The position numbers and the translations under genes were made by a program. From Bacteroidia bacterium (GTDB taxonomy: Bacteria; Bacteroidota; Bacteroidia; UBA8524): a stretch of 5,748 nucleotides of DNA. The notes beneath the pieces were generated by a model, which saw nothing but the letters and a program-made list of their open reading frames with translations, was not told the DNA's origin and searched no databases. Location: assembly GCA_023277325.1 (NCBI GenBank), contig JALRIQ010000052.1:1-5748 (forward strand). The letters run 5' to 3'. Shown here one piece after another: positions 1-5,748 of this stretch; position 1 is the stretch's first letter; every line of letters begins with the position of its first letter.

Positions 1-1335
1 AACCGCTATGCGACTTCTTTCGAGTTGGAAATTGCTATTGATAAAGTAAACCCATCTATCGTTGAATTGCGTGATGCTCGTTTGAAATTGATGATGGAAG
101 AAATGAGAAAAGACGATAGCCTTCGTCTGTTGCTTTCTTCTCGTTACGCACAAATTGCGAACTATTGGAAATACTATATCGGTCAAACTGAGCAATTGAA
201 GCGTTTGAATGTAGTTGCTGAGAAGCAAGGCATTGAAGCAAAATTTGAAGCTTGGGCTCAAGGAAAACCAGAATATGCTGATGTATTGAACAACTTGCGT
301 CAAGCACATAATAATTATAGTGCAGTTTCACTTCAACCAACGTATCTCAATGAAGGAATCTTTGGAAGTGGAACAGCAGTAAATGCCTATCGTTTCTTTG
401 CTTTTGAAGGCTTGCTAGCTGATAAAGAAAAGCAAGGAGAGCTTGAAGGAACCATCGCGAAATACAAAAACGCAGTACCGTTCTTCTTTGATGCTTACAA
501 TGCAGTAGTAGATCAGAACATTATGGCGGCTACACTTTATCTGTACTATAAGAATATCCCGAAAGAGCAGCATCCAGCTATCATCCAAAAAATCTTGAAG
601 AAGTACAAGAAATTGGATCCTGAGGCAGCTTTCAAAGCCTATGCGGCAGATGCTTTCGAAAAAACGATGTTCAGCTCTCCTGAGAAATTGCAAGAATTCC
701 TTGACAAACCTTCTTTGAAGAAATTGATCAAAGACCCGGTATATGAATATGCCAGCGCTTTCTACCAACATTATATCGCTAACTATAAAACACAAGTTGA
801 TGCGTATAATGCAACCAAAGCACTTCAAATGCGCACCTATGTGAAGGGCTTGATGGAAATGGATCCAAACATGGTTCGCTACCCAGATGCTAACTCTACC
901 TTGCGTCTTACCTACGGTTCTGTTCAAGCTTATCAACCTAAAGATGCGGTGAACTACTCTTACTATACCACCATCGAAGGAATCATGGAGAAATATGTTC
1001 CTGGTGATTATGAGTTTGACCTACCTAGCGGCTTGATCGATCTTTACAACAAAAAGGACTACGGTCAATATGCGAATGCTAATGGTGAATTACCTGTAGG
1101 CTTTATCACCAACAACGATATTACAGGAGGTAACTCTGGTTCTCCAGTAATTAATGGAAATGGTGAGTTGATTGGTTTGGCTTTTGATGGAAACTGGGAA
1201 GCCATGAGTGGCGATATCGTTTTCGATCCAAAGTACAAGCGTTGTATCAACGTCGACATTCGATACGTGCTGTTTATCGTTGATAAATACTTCGGAGCAA
1301 ACAATATTATTGACGAATTAAATCTTGTAAAATAA
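1..1335 (+). CDS. Family S46 serine dipeptidyl-peptidase (DPP7-type), 5' end outside window
   Basis: Partial gene: the frame is open from base 1 (N-R-Y-A-T-S-F...), so 444 residues are visible. Full-length S46 enzymes are about 700 residues, so roughly the first third, with the catalytic His and Asp, lies upstream. The family removes dipeptides from peptide N-termini, in the periplasm of known Bacteroidota members. The visible part starts with a long charged helical stretch, as expected for the helical domain capping the active site. It then returns to the chymotrypsin-like fold with the motif T-G-G-N-S-G-S-P; the nucleophilic Ser codon is 1135-1137. Eighteen residues later comes F-D-G-N-W-E. 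The Gly there (1189-1191) is the S1-pocket position that is Arg in the acidic-specific DPP11, so this is a DPP7-like enzyme, probably preferring hydrophobic or broad P1 residues. The C-terminus (C-I-N-V-D-I-R-Y-V-L) is typical of the family. The stop overlaps the next gene. An internal TTG at 25 is not the real start. Confidence 0.93.
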   Translation, partial: NRYATSFELEIAIDKVNPSIVELRDARLKLMMEEMRKDDSLRLLLSSRYAQIANYWKYYIGQTEQLKRLNVVAEKQGIEAKFEAWAQGKPEYADVLNNLRQAHNNYSAVSLQPTYLNEGIFGSGTAVNAYRFFAFEGLLADKEKQGELEGTIAKYKNAVPFFFDAYNAVVDQNIMAATLYLYYKNIPKEQHPAIIQKILKKYKKLDPEAAFKAYAADAFEKTMFSSPEKLQEFLDKPSLKKLIKDPVYEYASAFYQHYIANYKTQVDAYNATKALQMRTYVKGLMEMDPNMVRYPDANSTLRLTYGSVQAYQPKDAVNYSYYTTIEGIMEKYVPGDYEFDLPSGLIDLYNKKDYGQYANANGELPVGFITNNDITGGNSGSPVINGNGELIGLAFDGNWEAMSGDIVFDPKYKRCINVDIRYVLFIVDKYFGANNIIDELNLVK

Positions 1336-1790
1336 TGAAGAAATTTGCGCTAATCGCACTTGGCTTGGTATTCCTTGCTGCGTGTAAAGAAGCCCCGAAA
1401 TCAGGAAATTTTGGTGAGACCATCACCGCTGATGGAGCTACTCCAGTTGCTGATATGGTTGCCAAAATGAATGGTCAGGAAGAAGAAATGACCGGAAAAG
1501 TAATCGGTAAAGTTGAAGAAGTTTGCCAAGCAGAAGGTTGCTGGTATACTTACGACTTGGGCGAAGGAAAAAGCATGATGGTAATGACCAAAAACCATGC
1601 ATTCCAGTTGCCAAAAGATTGCTCTGGTAAAACTGCCATCGCTGAAGGACGTATCTACTGGAAAACAACTTCTGTAGAAGACCTCAAACATTATGCAGTT
1701 GATGCAAAAAAAACACAAGAAGAAATCGACGCCATCACTGAGCCAAAACGTGAATTACGTTTTGAAGCTACTGGTGTTATTCTTCAGTAA
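1335..1790 (+). CDS. DUF4920 domain lipoprotein
   Basis: A 151-residue protein. It starts with a lipoprotein signal peptide: M-K-K, a hydrophobic run, then lipobox L-A-A-C with Cys17 (codon 1383-1385) as the lipidated residue. The mature protein would be anchored in the cell envelope. The rest matches my memory of DUF4920, a small Bacteroidota family: G-K-V near residue 55, then C-Q-A-E-G-C-W (Cys64, Cys69), a V-M-T-K-N-H segment, S-V-E-D-L-K-H-Y (113-120) and I-T-E-P-K (134-138). Its biochemical function is not known to me. The Cys64/Cys69 pair, with Cys96 and His119, could bind a metal or form a disulfide, but that is inference. The ATG shares one base with the peptidase stop (TAATG) and no Shine-Dalgarno sequence is visible, so translation is probably coupled to the peptidase. 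A strong terminator follows 18 nt after the stop, so this is the last gene of its operon. Confidence 0.88.
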   Translation: MKKFALIALGLVFLAACKEAPKSGNFGETITADGATPVADMVAKMNGQEEEMTGKVIGKVEEVCQAEGCWYTYDLGEGKSMMVMTKNHAFQLPKDCSGKTAIAEGRIYWKTTSVEDLKHYAVDAKKTQEEIDAITEPKRELRFEATGVILQ

Positions 1791-1808
1791 TTAAAATTTC
1801 ATCTATAT

Positions 1809-1841
1809 AAAAAAAGCATCCTCATTGGGGATGCTTTTTTT
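1809..1841. terminator. Bidirectional intrinsic terminator
   Basis: The perfect 13-bp inverted repeat AAAAAAAGCATCC (1809-1821) / GGATGCTTTTTTT (1829-1841) encloses a 7-nt loop. Each strand reads a GC-containing stem followed by seven T residues. It lies 18 nt after the lipoprotein stop on the + strand. The symmetric A/T flanks mean it can also stop transcripts arriving on the - strand from the gene ending at 2115; no better terminator is visible closer to that gene. Confidence 0.9.
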
Positions 1842-1863
1842 GTTTTCGTCCTATTTGTTCTTT

Positions 1864-1983
1864 CCGTCATTCCGAGCAAAGTCGGGGGAGAAGGGAAGAA
1901 TATCAGTATGCCTTTTCCCTCGGTTCCCATGCGCTACACTCCACCTCCGCTTATCGCCGCGGCGGACGCAGTCGGGATGACGG
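1864..1983. repeat. REP/MITE-like palindromic intergenic element
   Basis: The ends are a 12-bp inverted repeat, CCGTCATTCCGA (1864-1875) and TCGGGATGACGG (1972-1983), with one mismatch that becomes a G-U pair in RNA. Inside are smaller pairings: GGGAA (1893-1897) with TTCCC (1915-1919), and the perfect palindrome CGCCGCGGCG (1955-1964). AGTCGGG occurs near both ends (1880-1886 and 1970-1976). By my count 1911-1983 is about 66% G+C, clearly above the neighbouring genes. The end motif CGTCATTCCGAGC resembles dispersed intergenic repeats I know from Bacteroidota genomes. It encodes no protein. Whether it is mobilised, structural or a degraded remnant cannot be told from one copy. Confidence 0.6.
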
Positions 1984-2061
1984 CAGAGATCTGTTTCCGT
2001 TACTAAAATTCAATTCTAAGCCTGAATCCGTCGACATGTACGCCGGAACATTTAGCTGAGG

Positions 2062-2101
2062 TGAAGGTATTTCGGGTCTCGACAAGCTCGACCTGACTTC
2101 A
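2062..2101. repeat. Short imperfect hairpin, Bacteroidota intergenic repeat type
   Basis: TGAAG (2062-2066) pairs with CTTCA (2097-2101) around a core containing CTCGACAAGCTCGACC (2078-2093), in which two TCGA words flank CAAGC. The CTCGACAAGCTCGACCTGAC wording resembles dispersed repeat fragments in Bacteroidota genomes. It sits 14 nt beyond the stop of the - strand PLP gene but has no T-run on either strand, so it does not look like a standard intrinsic terminator. Confidence 0.4.
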
Positions 2102-2114
2102 TTAATTTGTAACC

Positions 2115-3980
2115 TTATATCTCTTTCACAAAGTCAAGAAATACCTCTTTGTGTTTGTTTAAATCCATATTACCGGAAAGGGCAACACGGGCGATATAGT
2201 CTTTGTCTCCTTCCTTGGTTGTTCCTTGGGTAGAGGTGGCTGGAATGGTCCAATAACAGCCTTTTAATTGGCCATAGCTCACGCAGTATTTGCTCTCATT
2301 CGGTATTTCTGAGATCATTTTATTGATGAGCTTCAAATTCAAAGCGCGCTTGTAGTTTTCTCTTTCTTCATCCGTCGAACCCTTTGTAGGTAGGTCGAGC
2401 GAGAATACAGAAGGGGTGAACCCTTGAGCAGCCAATTCTTCCGAAACGAAATTGATTTTAGCTGTTGGCAAAACTTCTTTGATGAAGTTTACAAATTCCC
2501 TTGTATTCACATAAGCATCCTCAATTCGTTGAAGCATAGAAGGAAGCTGCTCGGCAAGGAAATCCATTTGTTGTTCGGTGGCCTGGTTGTCGCAAAGGTG
2601 CAAGTGCAAGTCAATTTTCTCCATCAATGCGTCGGCCTTTTTATTGGCAACGCAATAGCCAGCCGTGCATTTTCCTCCACTTGGGAATTTAGAACCACTC
2701 ACATACGCGATCACCTGAACGGGAGCGAGCGCGCGGTCGTGGCCGAGGAAATTTACATTCGGACAAAAAGTTTGATCGAGAATGAATACCGGCGCAATGG
2801 CTTCATCGCCATTTGGGGTATGGCGCTTTTTCTGAAGCACTTCGCTCAACTTAGTCAAGTTTGGTACTTCAACACGGGGGTTGGTTGGAATCTCGGCAAT
2901 TAGCAAAGGAACGGCATCTTGTTTAGCAGCTTCATCCAAGACAAAGTCAGTGCTTAATACCATATCGTTATCGCCATCAACCAGCAAGTCCATCACTTCT
3001 ACGTTATCAAGGCAGGCTGCAACACGGCGAGCTTGGTCGTTGGTTCCTCCATAGCAGTTTGGGGGTACAATGATACGAATCGCTTTCCCAGCATGATTTT
3101 CACGTGCATTGTGAATCAGTCCCATCATGATAGCATATTGCATAGATAAGCCACTTGATGCTACCAATGCTTTTGAATCCGAATGGGTAATGTCTTTGAT
3201 AGTGCCCAAAACTTTTTTCATGTTGCCTTCATAGGCTTGAGAATCGTTCGAGCTTTCTTGAATGCCACAGATTCGTTGCAAAGCAATTAGGCAGTTAGAA
3301 GGAGTCATGGCAATGGTTTCTCTTCTGCGCACATGCTGAATTGCGGAAATGGCAGTTAGGTTCTTCGCTCCATTCACATAAAGTATGCTTCCTAAAGAAG
3401 GATGAATGTTTATGAGAAAATCGATGCTTTCTAGCAGGTCAAATCCATGGATATCCTGGCTTTCCTGAATCAATACGGTACACGCATCTGCCTGCTCTGG
3501 AGCTGGAATCGCAGCACGAGGGTCAACTTGTTTTAAGCAAAAATTATACCCGTAAATTTTTTGCAAAAGATCTGAATCAAAAGCTGCTGGCAATTCTCCG
3601 CGGTAAACAATTTGCGTGGTTCTGTTTTCCAAAAGGTTTTTACGCAAAACGGCCATCACAGGAATGGTGCTGGATGAAAAGCTGATTACCTGCTCTGGAC
3701 CTAAACCATTGAGCTTAGCCAGCATCCATTCCATGACAGAGGATAGTGGATGTCCTAAGCGGATATAGTCGTAGGCCGTTGGCAATTCACTAAGTGTTGT
3801 AGAATCGCTTTTTTCTTGCGTATAGCATGCTTCAAAGGCATTCAGAAATTCAGATTTGGCCAGGCTCTCATTATAGACATCAAGTCGATGCGTGGTGAGT
3901 TTGAGCCAATCCTGTGGCATATTGGCCAGAACCGCTTTGATATATGCGTGAACCGGACTATTTGTGTTTGTATTCGTCAT
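2115..3980 (-). CDS. PLP-dependent Cys/Met-metabolism family enzyme with extra N-terminal half-fold
   Basis: A 621-residue, probably cytoplasmic enzyme with no signal peptide. Residues ~250-621 match the fold-type I transsulfuration family (cystathionine synthases/lyases, Met gamma-lyase). Landmarks in family order are S-S-G-L-S (275-279, phosphate loop), N-C-Y-G-G-T (308-313; Tyr310 stacks on PLP in relatives), I-P-T-N-P (364-368), L-D-Q-T-F (401-405; Asp402 contacts the PLP nitrogen), S-G-S-K-F (428-432; Lys431 the likely Schiff-base Lys, codon 2688-2690) and Y-I-A-R-V-A-L-S-G (595-603). Typical members have 380-450 residues with Lys near 200, so about 225 residues are extra at the N-terminus. 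The extra part contains D-Y-I-R-L-G-H-P (71-78) and appears to be a degenerate copy of the same fold (see findings). The ATG at 3980 lies 27 nt after the thiolase stop with no clear Shine-Dalgarno, so it probably shares the thiolase mRNA. The substrate is unknown; family membership does not fix synthase versus lyase activity. Confidence 0.82.
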   Translation of the reverse strand: MTNTNTNSPVHAYIKAVLANMPQDWLKLTTHRLDVYNESLAKSEFLNAFEACYTQEKSDSTTLSELPTAYDYIRLGHPLSSVMEWMLAKLNGLGPEQVISFSSSTIPVMAVLRKNLLENRTTQIVYRGELPAAFDSDLLQKIYGYNFCLKQVDPRAAIPAPEQADACTVLIQESQDIHGFDLLESIDFLINIHPSLGSILYVNGAKNLTAISAIQHVRRRETIAMTPSNCLIALQRICGIQESSNDSQAYEGNMKKVLGTIKDITHSDSKALVASSGLSMQYAIMMGLIHNARENHAGKAIRIIVPPNCYGGTNDQARRVAACLDNVEVMDLLVDGDNDMVLSTDFVLDEAAKQDAVPLLIAEIPTNPRVEVPNLTKLSEVLQKKRHTPNGDEAIAPVFILDQTFCPNVNFLGHDRALAPVQVIAYVSGSKFPSGGKCTAGYCVANKKADALMEKIDLHLHLCDNQATEQQMDFLAEQLPSMLQRIEDAYVNTREFVNFIKEVLPTAKINFVSEELAAQGFTPSVFSLDLPTKGSTDEERENYKRALNLKLINKMISEIPNESKYCVSYGQLKGCYWTIPATSTQGTTKEGDKDYIARVALSGNMDLNKHKEVFLDFVKEI

Positions 3981-4007
3981 GAGAAAAAAGCTAGAAATAA
4001 AGGGCGA

Positions 4008-5207
4008 TTAGAGTCGCTCAAAAATGGCGGCCAGGCCTTGTCCTACACCGATACACATGGTGGCTAATCCATATTTAGCGTCTTCTCTTTTTTGCATTTC
4101 GTGCAATAGGGTAGTGGAAATTCGCGCACCTGAAGCACCTAATGGATGCCCAATTGCAATAGATCCACCATTTACGTTCACACGATTTGGGTCAAGATCG
4201 AGATCTCTGCGGCAGGCAATGCTCTGAGAAGCGAATGCCTCATTGAGTTCAATCAATCCCAAATCCTTGGCAGTAATTCCTGCACGTTTCATTGCTTTCT
4301 GACTGGCTGGAATTGGTCCAACACCCATGACAGCAGGGTCAACACCGGCTGCTCCAAAGGCAACAAAACGGGCAATAGGTTTCAGGTTATATTTTTTAAC
4401 GGCCTCTTCCGAAGCAAGAATAAGTGCAGATGCACCATCATTGATTCCAGAAGAGTTGGCTGCTGTTACTGTACCATCTTTTTTGAAGGCTGGTTTCAGT
4501 CCGGCAATCGTTTCAAGGCTGGATAGGCGCGGGTGCTCATCTTTATCAAAAATAATCGGATCACCTTTGCGCTGTTTGATGGAATAGGCGGCAATTTCAT
4601 TGGCAAATTTTCCTGCCTTGTACGCCGCATCATAACGACGTTGAGATTCTACTGCAAATTCATCTTGCTCCTCTCTCGAGATTTTCCAACGTTCTGCTAC
4701 GTTTTCTGCTGTCTCACCCATCGAGTAAGGGTAATAAAGTTCAGAAAGTTTGGAGTTGGTAAAACGCCATCCAATGGTAGTATCGTAAATTTCTGGTGTA
4801 CGGTCGAAAGCAGAATACGATTTTGCCATAACAAATGGCGCACGGCTCATGCTTTCAACTCCCCCTGTAATATAAATTTCACCTGCTCCAGTTTGGATGC
4901 CCTGTGCTCCTTGAATGATGGCTTGCAAGCCACTGGCGCAAAGGCGGTTAACGGTAATTCCAGGCACAGAAACTGGCAATCCAGCGAGCAAAGCTGCCAT
5001 ACGCGCTACGTTTCGGTTATCCTCACCCGATTGATTGGCCGCACCCATGATCACATCTTCCACTTCATTGTAGTCGATATTTGGGTTACGTTCCATCAGT
5101 GATTTAATCACGAAAGCAGCGAGGTCATCCGGTCTTTCAGTTGAAAGTGTGCCTCCATATTTTCCTATCGCCGTACGAACAGCGTCAATGACATAGACAG
5201 TTTTCAT
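4008..5207 (-). CDS. Acetyl-CoA C-acyltransferase (thiolase), 3-oxoadipyl-CoA thiolase (PcaF/PaaJ)-like
   Basis: A complete 399-residue thiolase, normal family length. It cleaves a 3-oxoacyl-CoA with CoA to acetyl-CoA plus a shortened acyl-CoA, in the cytoplasm. All catalytic landmarks are present: N-R-L-C-A-S-G-L with nucleophile Cys90 (codon 4938-4940), G-G-V-E-S-M-S-R-A-P (115-124), N-E-A-F (322-325), G-H-P-L-G-A-S-G-A-R with His354, and C-I-G-V-G-Q-G with Cys385. A-N-Q-S-G-E-D-N-R-N-V-A-R-M (57-70), D-T-T-I-G-W-R-F (142-149) and D-E-H-P-R-L (223-228) strongly resemble beta-ketoadipyl-CoA thiolases. Bacteroidota beta-oxidation thiolases share much of this, so the in vivo substrate (oxoadipyl-CoA or fatty acyl-CoA) is open. 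The start M-K-T-V-Y-V-I-D-A-V-R-T is the canonical thiolase N-terminus, which fixes the ATG at 5207. It is the first gene of a probable operon with the PLP enzyme. Confidence 0.95.
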   Translation of the reverse strand: MKTVYVIDAVRTAIGKYGGTLSTERPDDLAAFVIKSLMERNPNIDYNEVEDVIMGAANQSGEDNRNVARMAALLAGLPVSVPGITVNRLCASGLQAIIQGAQGIQTGAGEIYITGGVESMSRAPFVMAKSYSAFDRTPEIYDTTIGWRFTNSKLSELYYPYSMGETAENVAERWKISREEQDEFAVESQRRYDAAYKAGKFANEIAAYSIKQRKGDPIIFDKDEHPRLSSLETIAGLKPAFKKDGTVTAANSSGINDGASALILASEEAVKKYNLKPIARFVAFGAAGVDPAVMGVGPIPASQKAMKRAGITAKDLGLIELNEAFASQSIACRRDLDLDPNRVNVNGGSIAIGHPLGASGARISTTLLHEMQKREDAKYGLATMCIGVGQGLAAIFERL

Positions 5208-5212
5208 TGCTG

Positions 5213-5243
5213 CAAATTTAGGCGGGAAGATTGGAAAGGCAAT
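5213..5243 (-). promoter_or_regulatory. Bacteroidota-type promoter of the thiolase operon
   Basis: On the - strand TAAATTTG (5220-5213) is an exact match to the Bacteroidota -7 consensus TAnnTTTG. ATTG (5243-5240) lies 19 nt upstream, at a suitable spacing for the TTTG/TTG -33 box. The thiolase ATG is at 5207, only five bases past the -7 box, so transcription should start within about 0-4 nt of the start codon. The rest of the 114-nt gap up to 5321 shows only a weaker partial match, TAACTTTT (5305-5298), with no -33 partner that I can see. It also has a poor AAGT/ACTT hairpin plus T-run after the upstream stop, so termination of the glycanase transcript is uncertain. Confidence 0.6.
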
Positions 5244-5321
5244 GATTTGAAGACCTTGTGTTTATAGTAGCTTCGGGCTTGTCTCCTTATTTGAAGAAAA
5301 AGTTATTCTGCCATCTATGAC

Positions 5322-5748
5322 TTATTCTATCTGAATTTTTCTTACCACGCGTTGCTGTCCGGAATAAACTTCAAGGAGATAGATGCCTGGAACCAGATTG
5401 CTTACATCAATTTCAGAGGTATTTTCTGTTTGATGAATATGTGGCTTTCCAGCAAGGTCGTAAACAGTAAGACTAGTTGCTTTTTGATCTGCTTTAATAT
5501 GGAGCAGGTCTTTTACTGGGTTAGGGTAAACTCTGATTTGAAACGATTTACCATTTGGTCTGTCGGTTGAAGCAGGAAAGTTCTGGTAAACACGAACGTA
5601 GTCAATCAACATTGCACTTTCTTTAAAGGCAGGGTCGATATTCCCGGCGATACCACCCATGGCCACATTCAATAAGATATACTGGTCTTCAAAAAAAGGC
5701 CAGGTACTCAGATTCTTTACCGCCGGACGGTAGGTATAAAAGGCTACC
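5322..5748 (-). CDS. C-terminal end of a GH16-type glycoside hydrolase with T9SS sorting domain (partial)
   Basis: The frame is open to the window edge, so only the last 141 or so residues are visible and the N-terminus lies beyond 5748. From the edge the protein reads V-A-F-Y-T-Y-R-P, then W-P-F-F-E-D-Q-Y-I-L-L-N-V-A-M-G-G and I-D-Y-V-R-V-Y-Q (to about 5583). These are the closing strands typical of GH16 laminarinase/beta-glucanase domains. After a short linker come V-Y-P-N-P-V (5531-5514), V-Y-D-L-A-G-K and V-P-G-I-Y-L-L-E-V, ending R-K-I-Q-I-E. That is a type A T9SS (Por secretion) sorting domain. The protein is therefore probably exported through the outer membrane and attached to the surface or released. 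The GH16 catalytic E-x-D-x-x-E motif is outside the window, so activity and substrate (beta-1,3-glucan is the likeliest guess) cannot be confirmed. The stop lies 114 nt before the thiolase start on the same strand. Confidence 0.87.
   Translation of the reverse strand, partial: VAFYTYRPAVKNLSTWPFFEDQYILLNVAMGGIAGNIDPAFKESAMLIDYVRVYQNFPASTDRPNGKSFQIRVYPNPVKDLLHIKADQKATSLTVYDLAGKPHIHQTENTSEIDVSNLVPGIYLLEVYSGQQRVVRKIQIE

Larger units (their letters stand above)
1791..2114. other. Convergent intergenic region (324 bp), repeats only
   Basis: This gap separates two convergent genes, so no promoter is expected and I see none. I find no credible coding frame and no tRNA or known RNA fold. It holds the terminator at 1809-1841, a GC-rich palindromic element at 1864-1983 and a short hairpin at 2062-2101. 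The stretch 1984-2061 is unremarkable apart from a few six-base palindromes such as AGATCT and GTCGAC. Confidence 0.75.

Noticed and set aside
25..1335. S46 peptidase gene starting at the TTG at base 25
   Set aside because: The same frame is open back to base 1 and already reads family-like sequence (N-R-Y-A-T-S-F-E). The true start is outside the window.
2062..2101. Hairpin as the intrinsic terminator of the PLP gene
   Set aside because: The stem is imperfect and no T-run follows on the - strand; the symmetric hairpin at 1809-1841 is a better candidate.
1791..2114. Small protein gene or CRISPR array in the convergent gap
   Set aside because: No regularly spaced direct repeats and no credible coding frame; the structure is explained by the terminator and palindromic repeats.
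2424..2903. 159-residue open frame on the + strand inside the PLP gene
   Set aside because: It lies antisense within a gene with clear family motifs, shows no recognisable domain, and is best explained as a shadow. The same applies to the + strand frames at 3816-4067, 4024-4227, 4146-4526, 4327-4587, 4533-5102 and 5352-5570, and to the - strand frames inside 56-1718.
5208..5321. Intrinsic terminator after the glycanase gene
   Set aside because: Only a 4-bp AAGT/ACTT pairing with an interrupted extension precedes the T-run near 5301-5297, too weak to call.
5691..5697. Run of seven A (T7 on the coding strand) in the glycanase gene, a possible frameshift site
   Set aside because: The frame reads W-P-F-F-E-D-Q-Y straight through it, as expected for the GH16 family, so no frameshift is needed.

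Overview
The window looks like chromosomal DNA from a member of the Bacteroidota, probably Flavobacteriales-like. The evidence is a family S46 dipeptidyl-peptidase, a DUF4920 lipoprotein, a secreted glycosidase ending in a type IX secretion (T9SS) sorting domain, a TAnnTTTG-type promoter, and intergenic repeats of the CGTCATTCCGAG / CTCGACAAGCTCGACC kind common in this phylum. The coding DNA is moderately AT-rich. No RNA gene, CRISPR array, transposase or phage gene was seen.

Layout. Bases 1-1790 (+ strand) hold the C-terminal two thirds of an S46 serine dipeptidyl-peptidase. It is joined by a one-base TAATG overlap to a small DUF4920 lipoprotein, and a strong hairpin terminator (1809-1841) follows. 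Bases 1791-2114 lie between convergent genes and hold that terminator, a GC-rich palindromic REP/MITE-like element (1864-1983) and a second short repeat-like hairpin (2062-2101). Bases 2115-5207 (- strand) hold a probable two-gene operon: a thiolase of the PcaF/PaaJ type, then 27 nt later an unusually long (621 aa) PLP enzyme of the Cys/Met-metabolism family. The thiolase has a Bacteroidota-type promoter so close to its ATG that the mRNA may be leaderless. Bases 5322-5748 (- strand) are the C-terminal end of a GH16-type beta-glycanase with a T9SS sorting tail, cut by the window edge.

How they fit. The peptidase (periplasmic in known relatives), the lipoprotein and the T9SS-exported glycanase suit a bacterium that degrades peptides and polysaccharides. 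The thiolase and PLP enzyme are cytoplasmic, and no common pathway can be read from the sequence.

The most interesting item is the PLP enzyme. Its N-terminal ~240 residues look like a degenerate second copy of the same fold. That copy keeps the Y-x-R-x-G-x-P motif, which in this family clamps the PLP phosphate across the dimer interface, but has lost the catalytic Lys and Asp. The C-terminal copy keeps Lys and Asp but lacks a clear Y-x-R motif. This suggests a single-chain pseudo-dimer with one active site.
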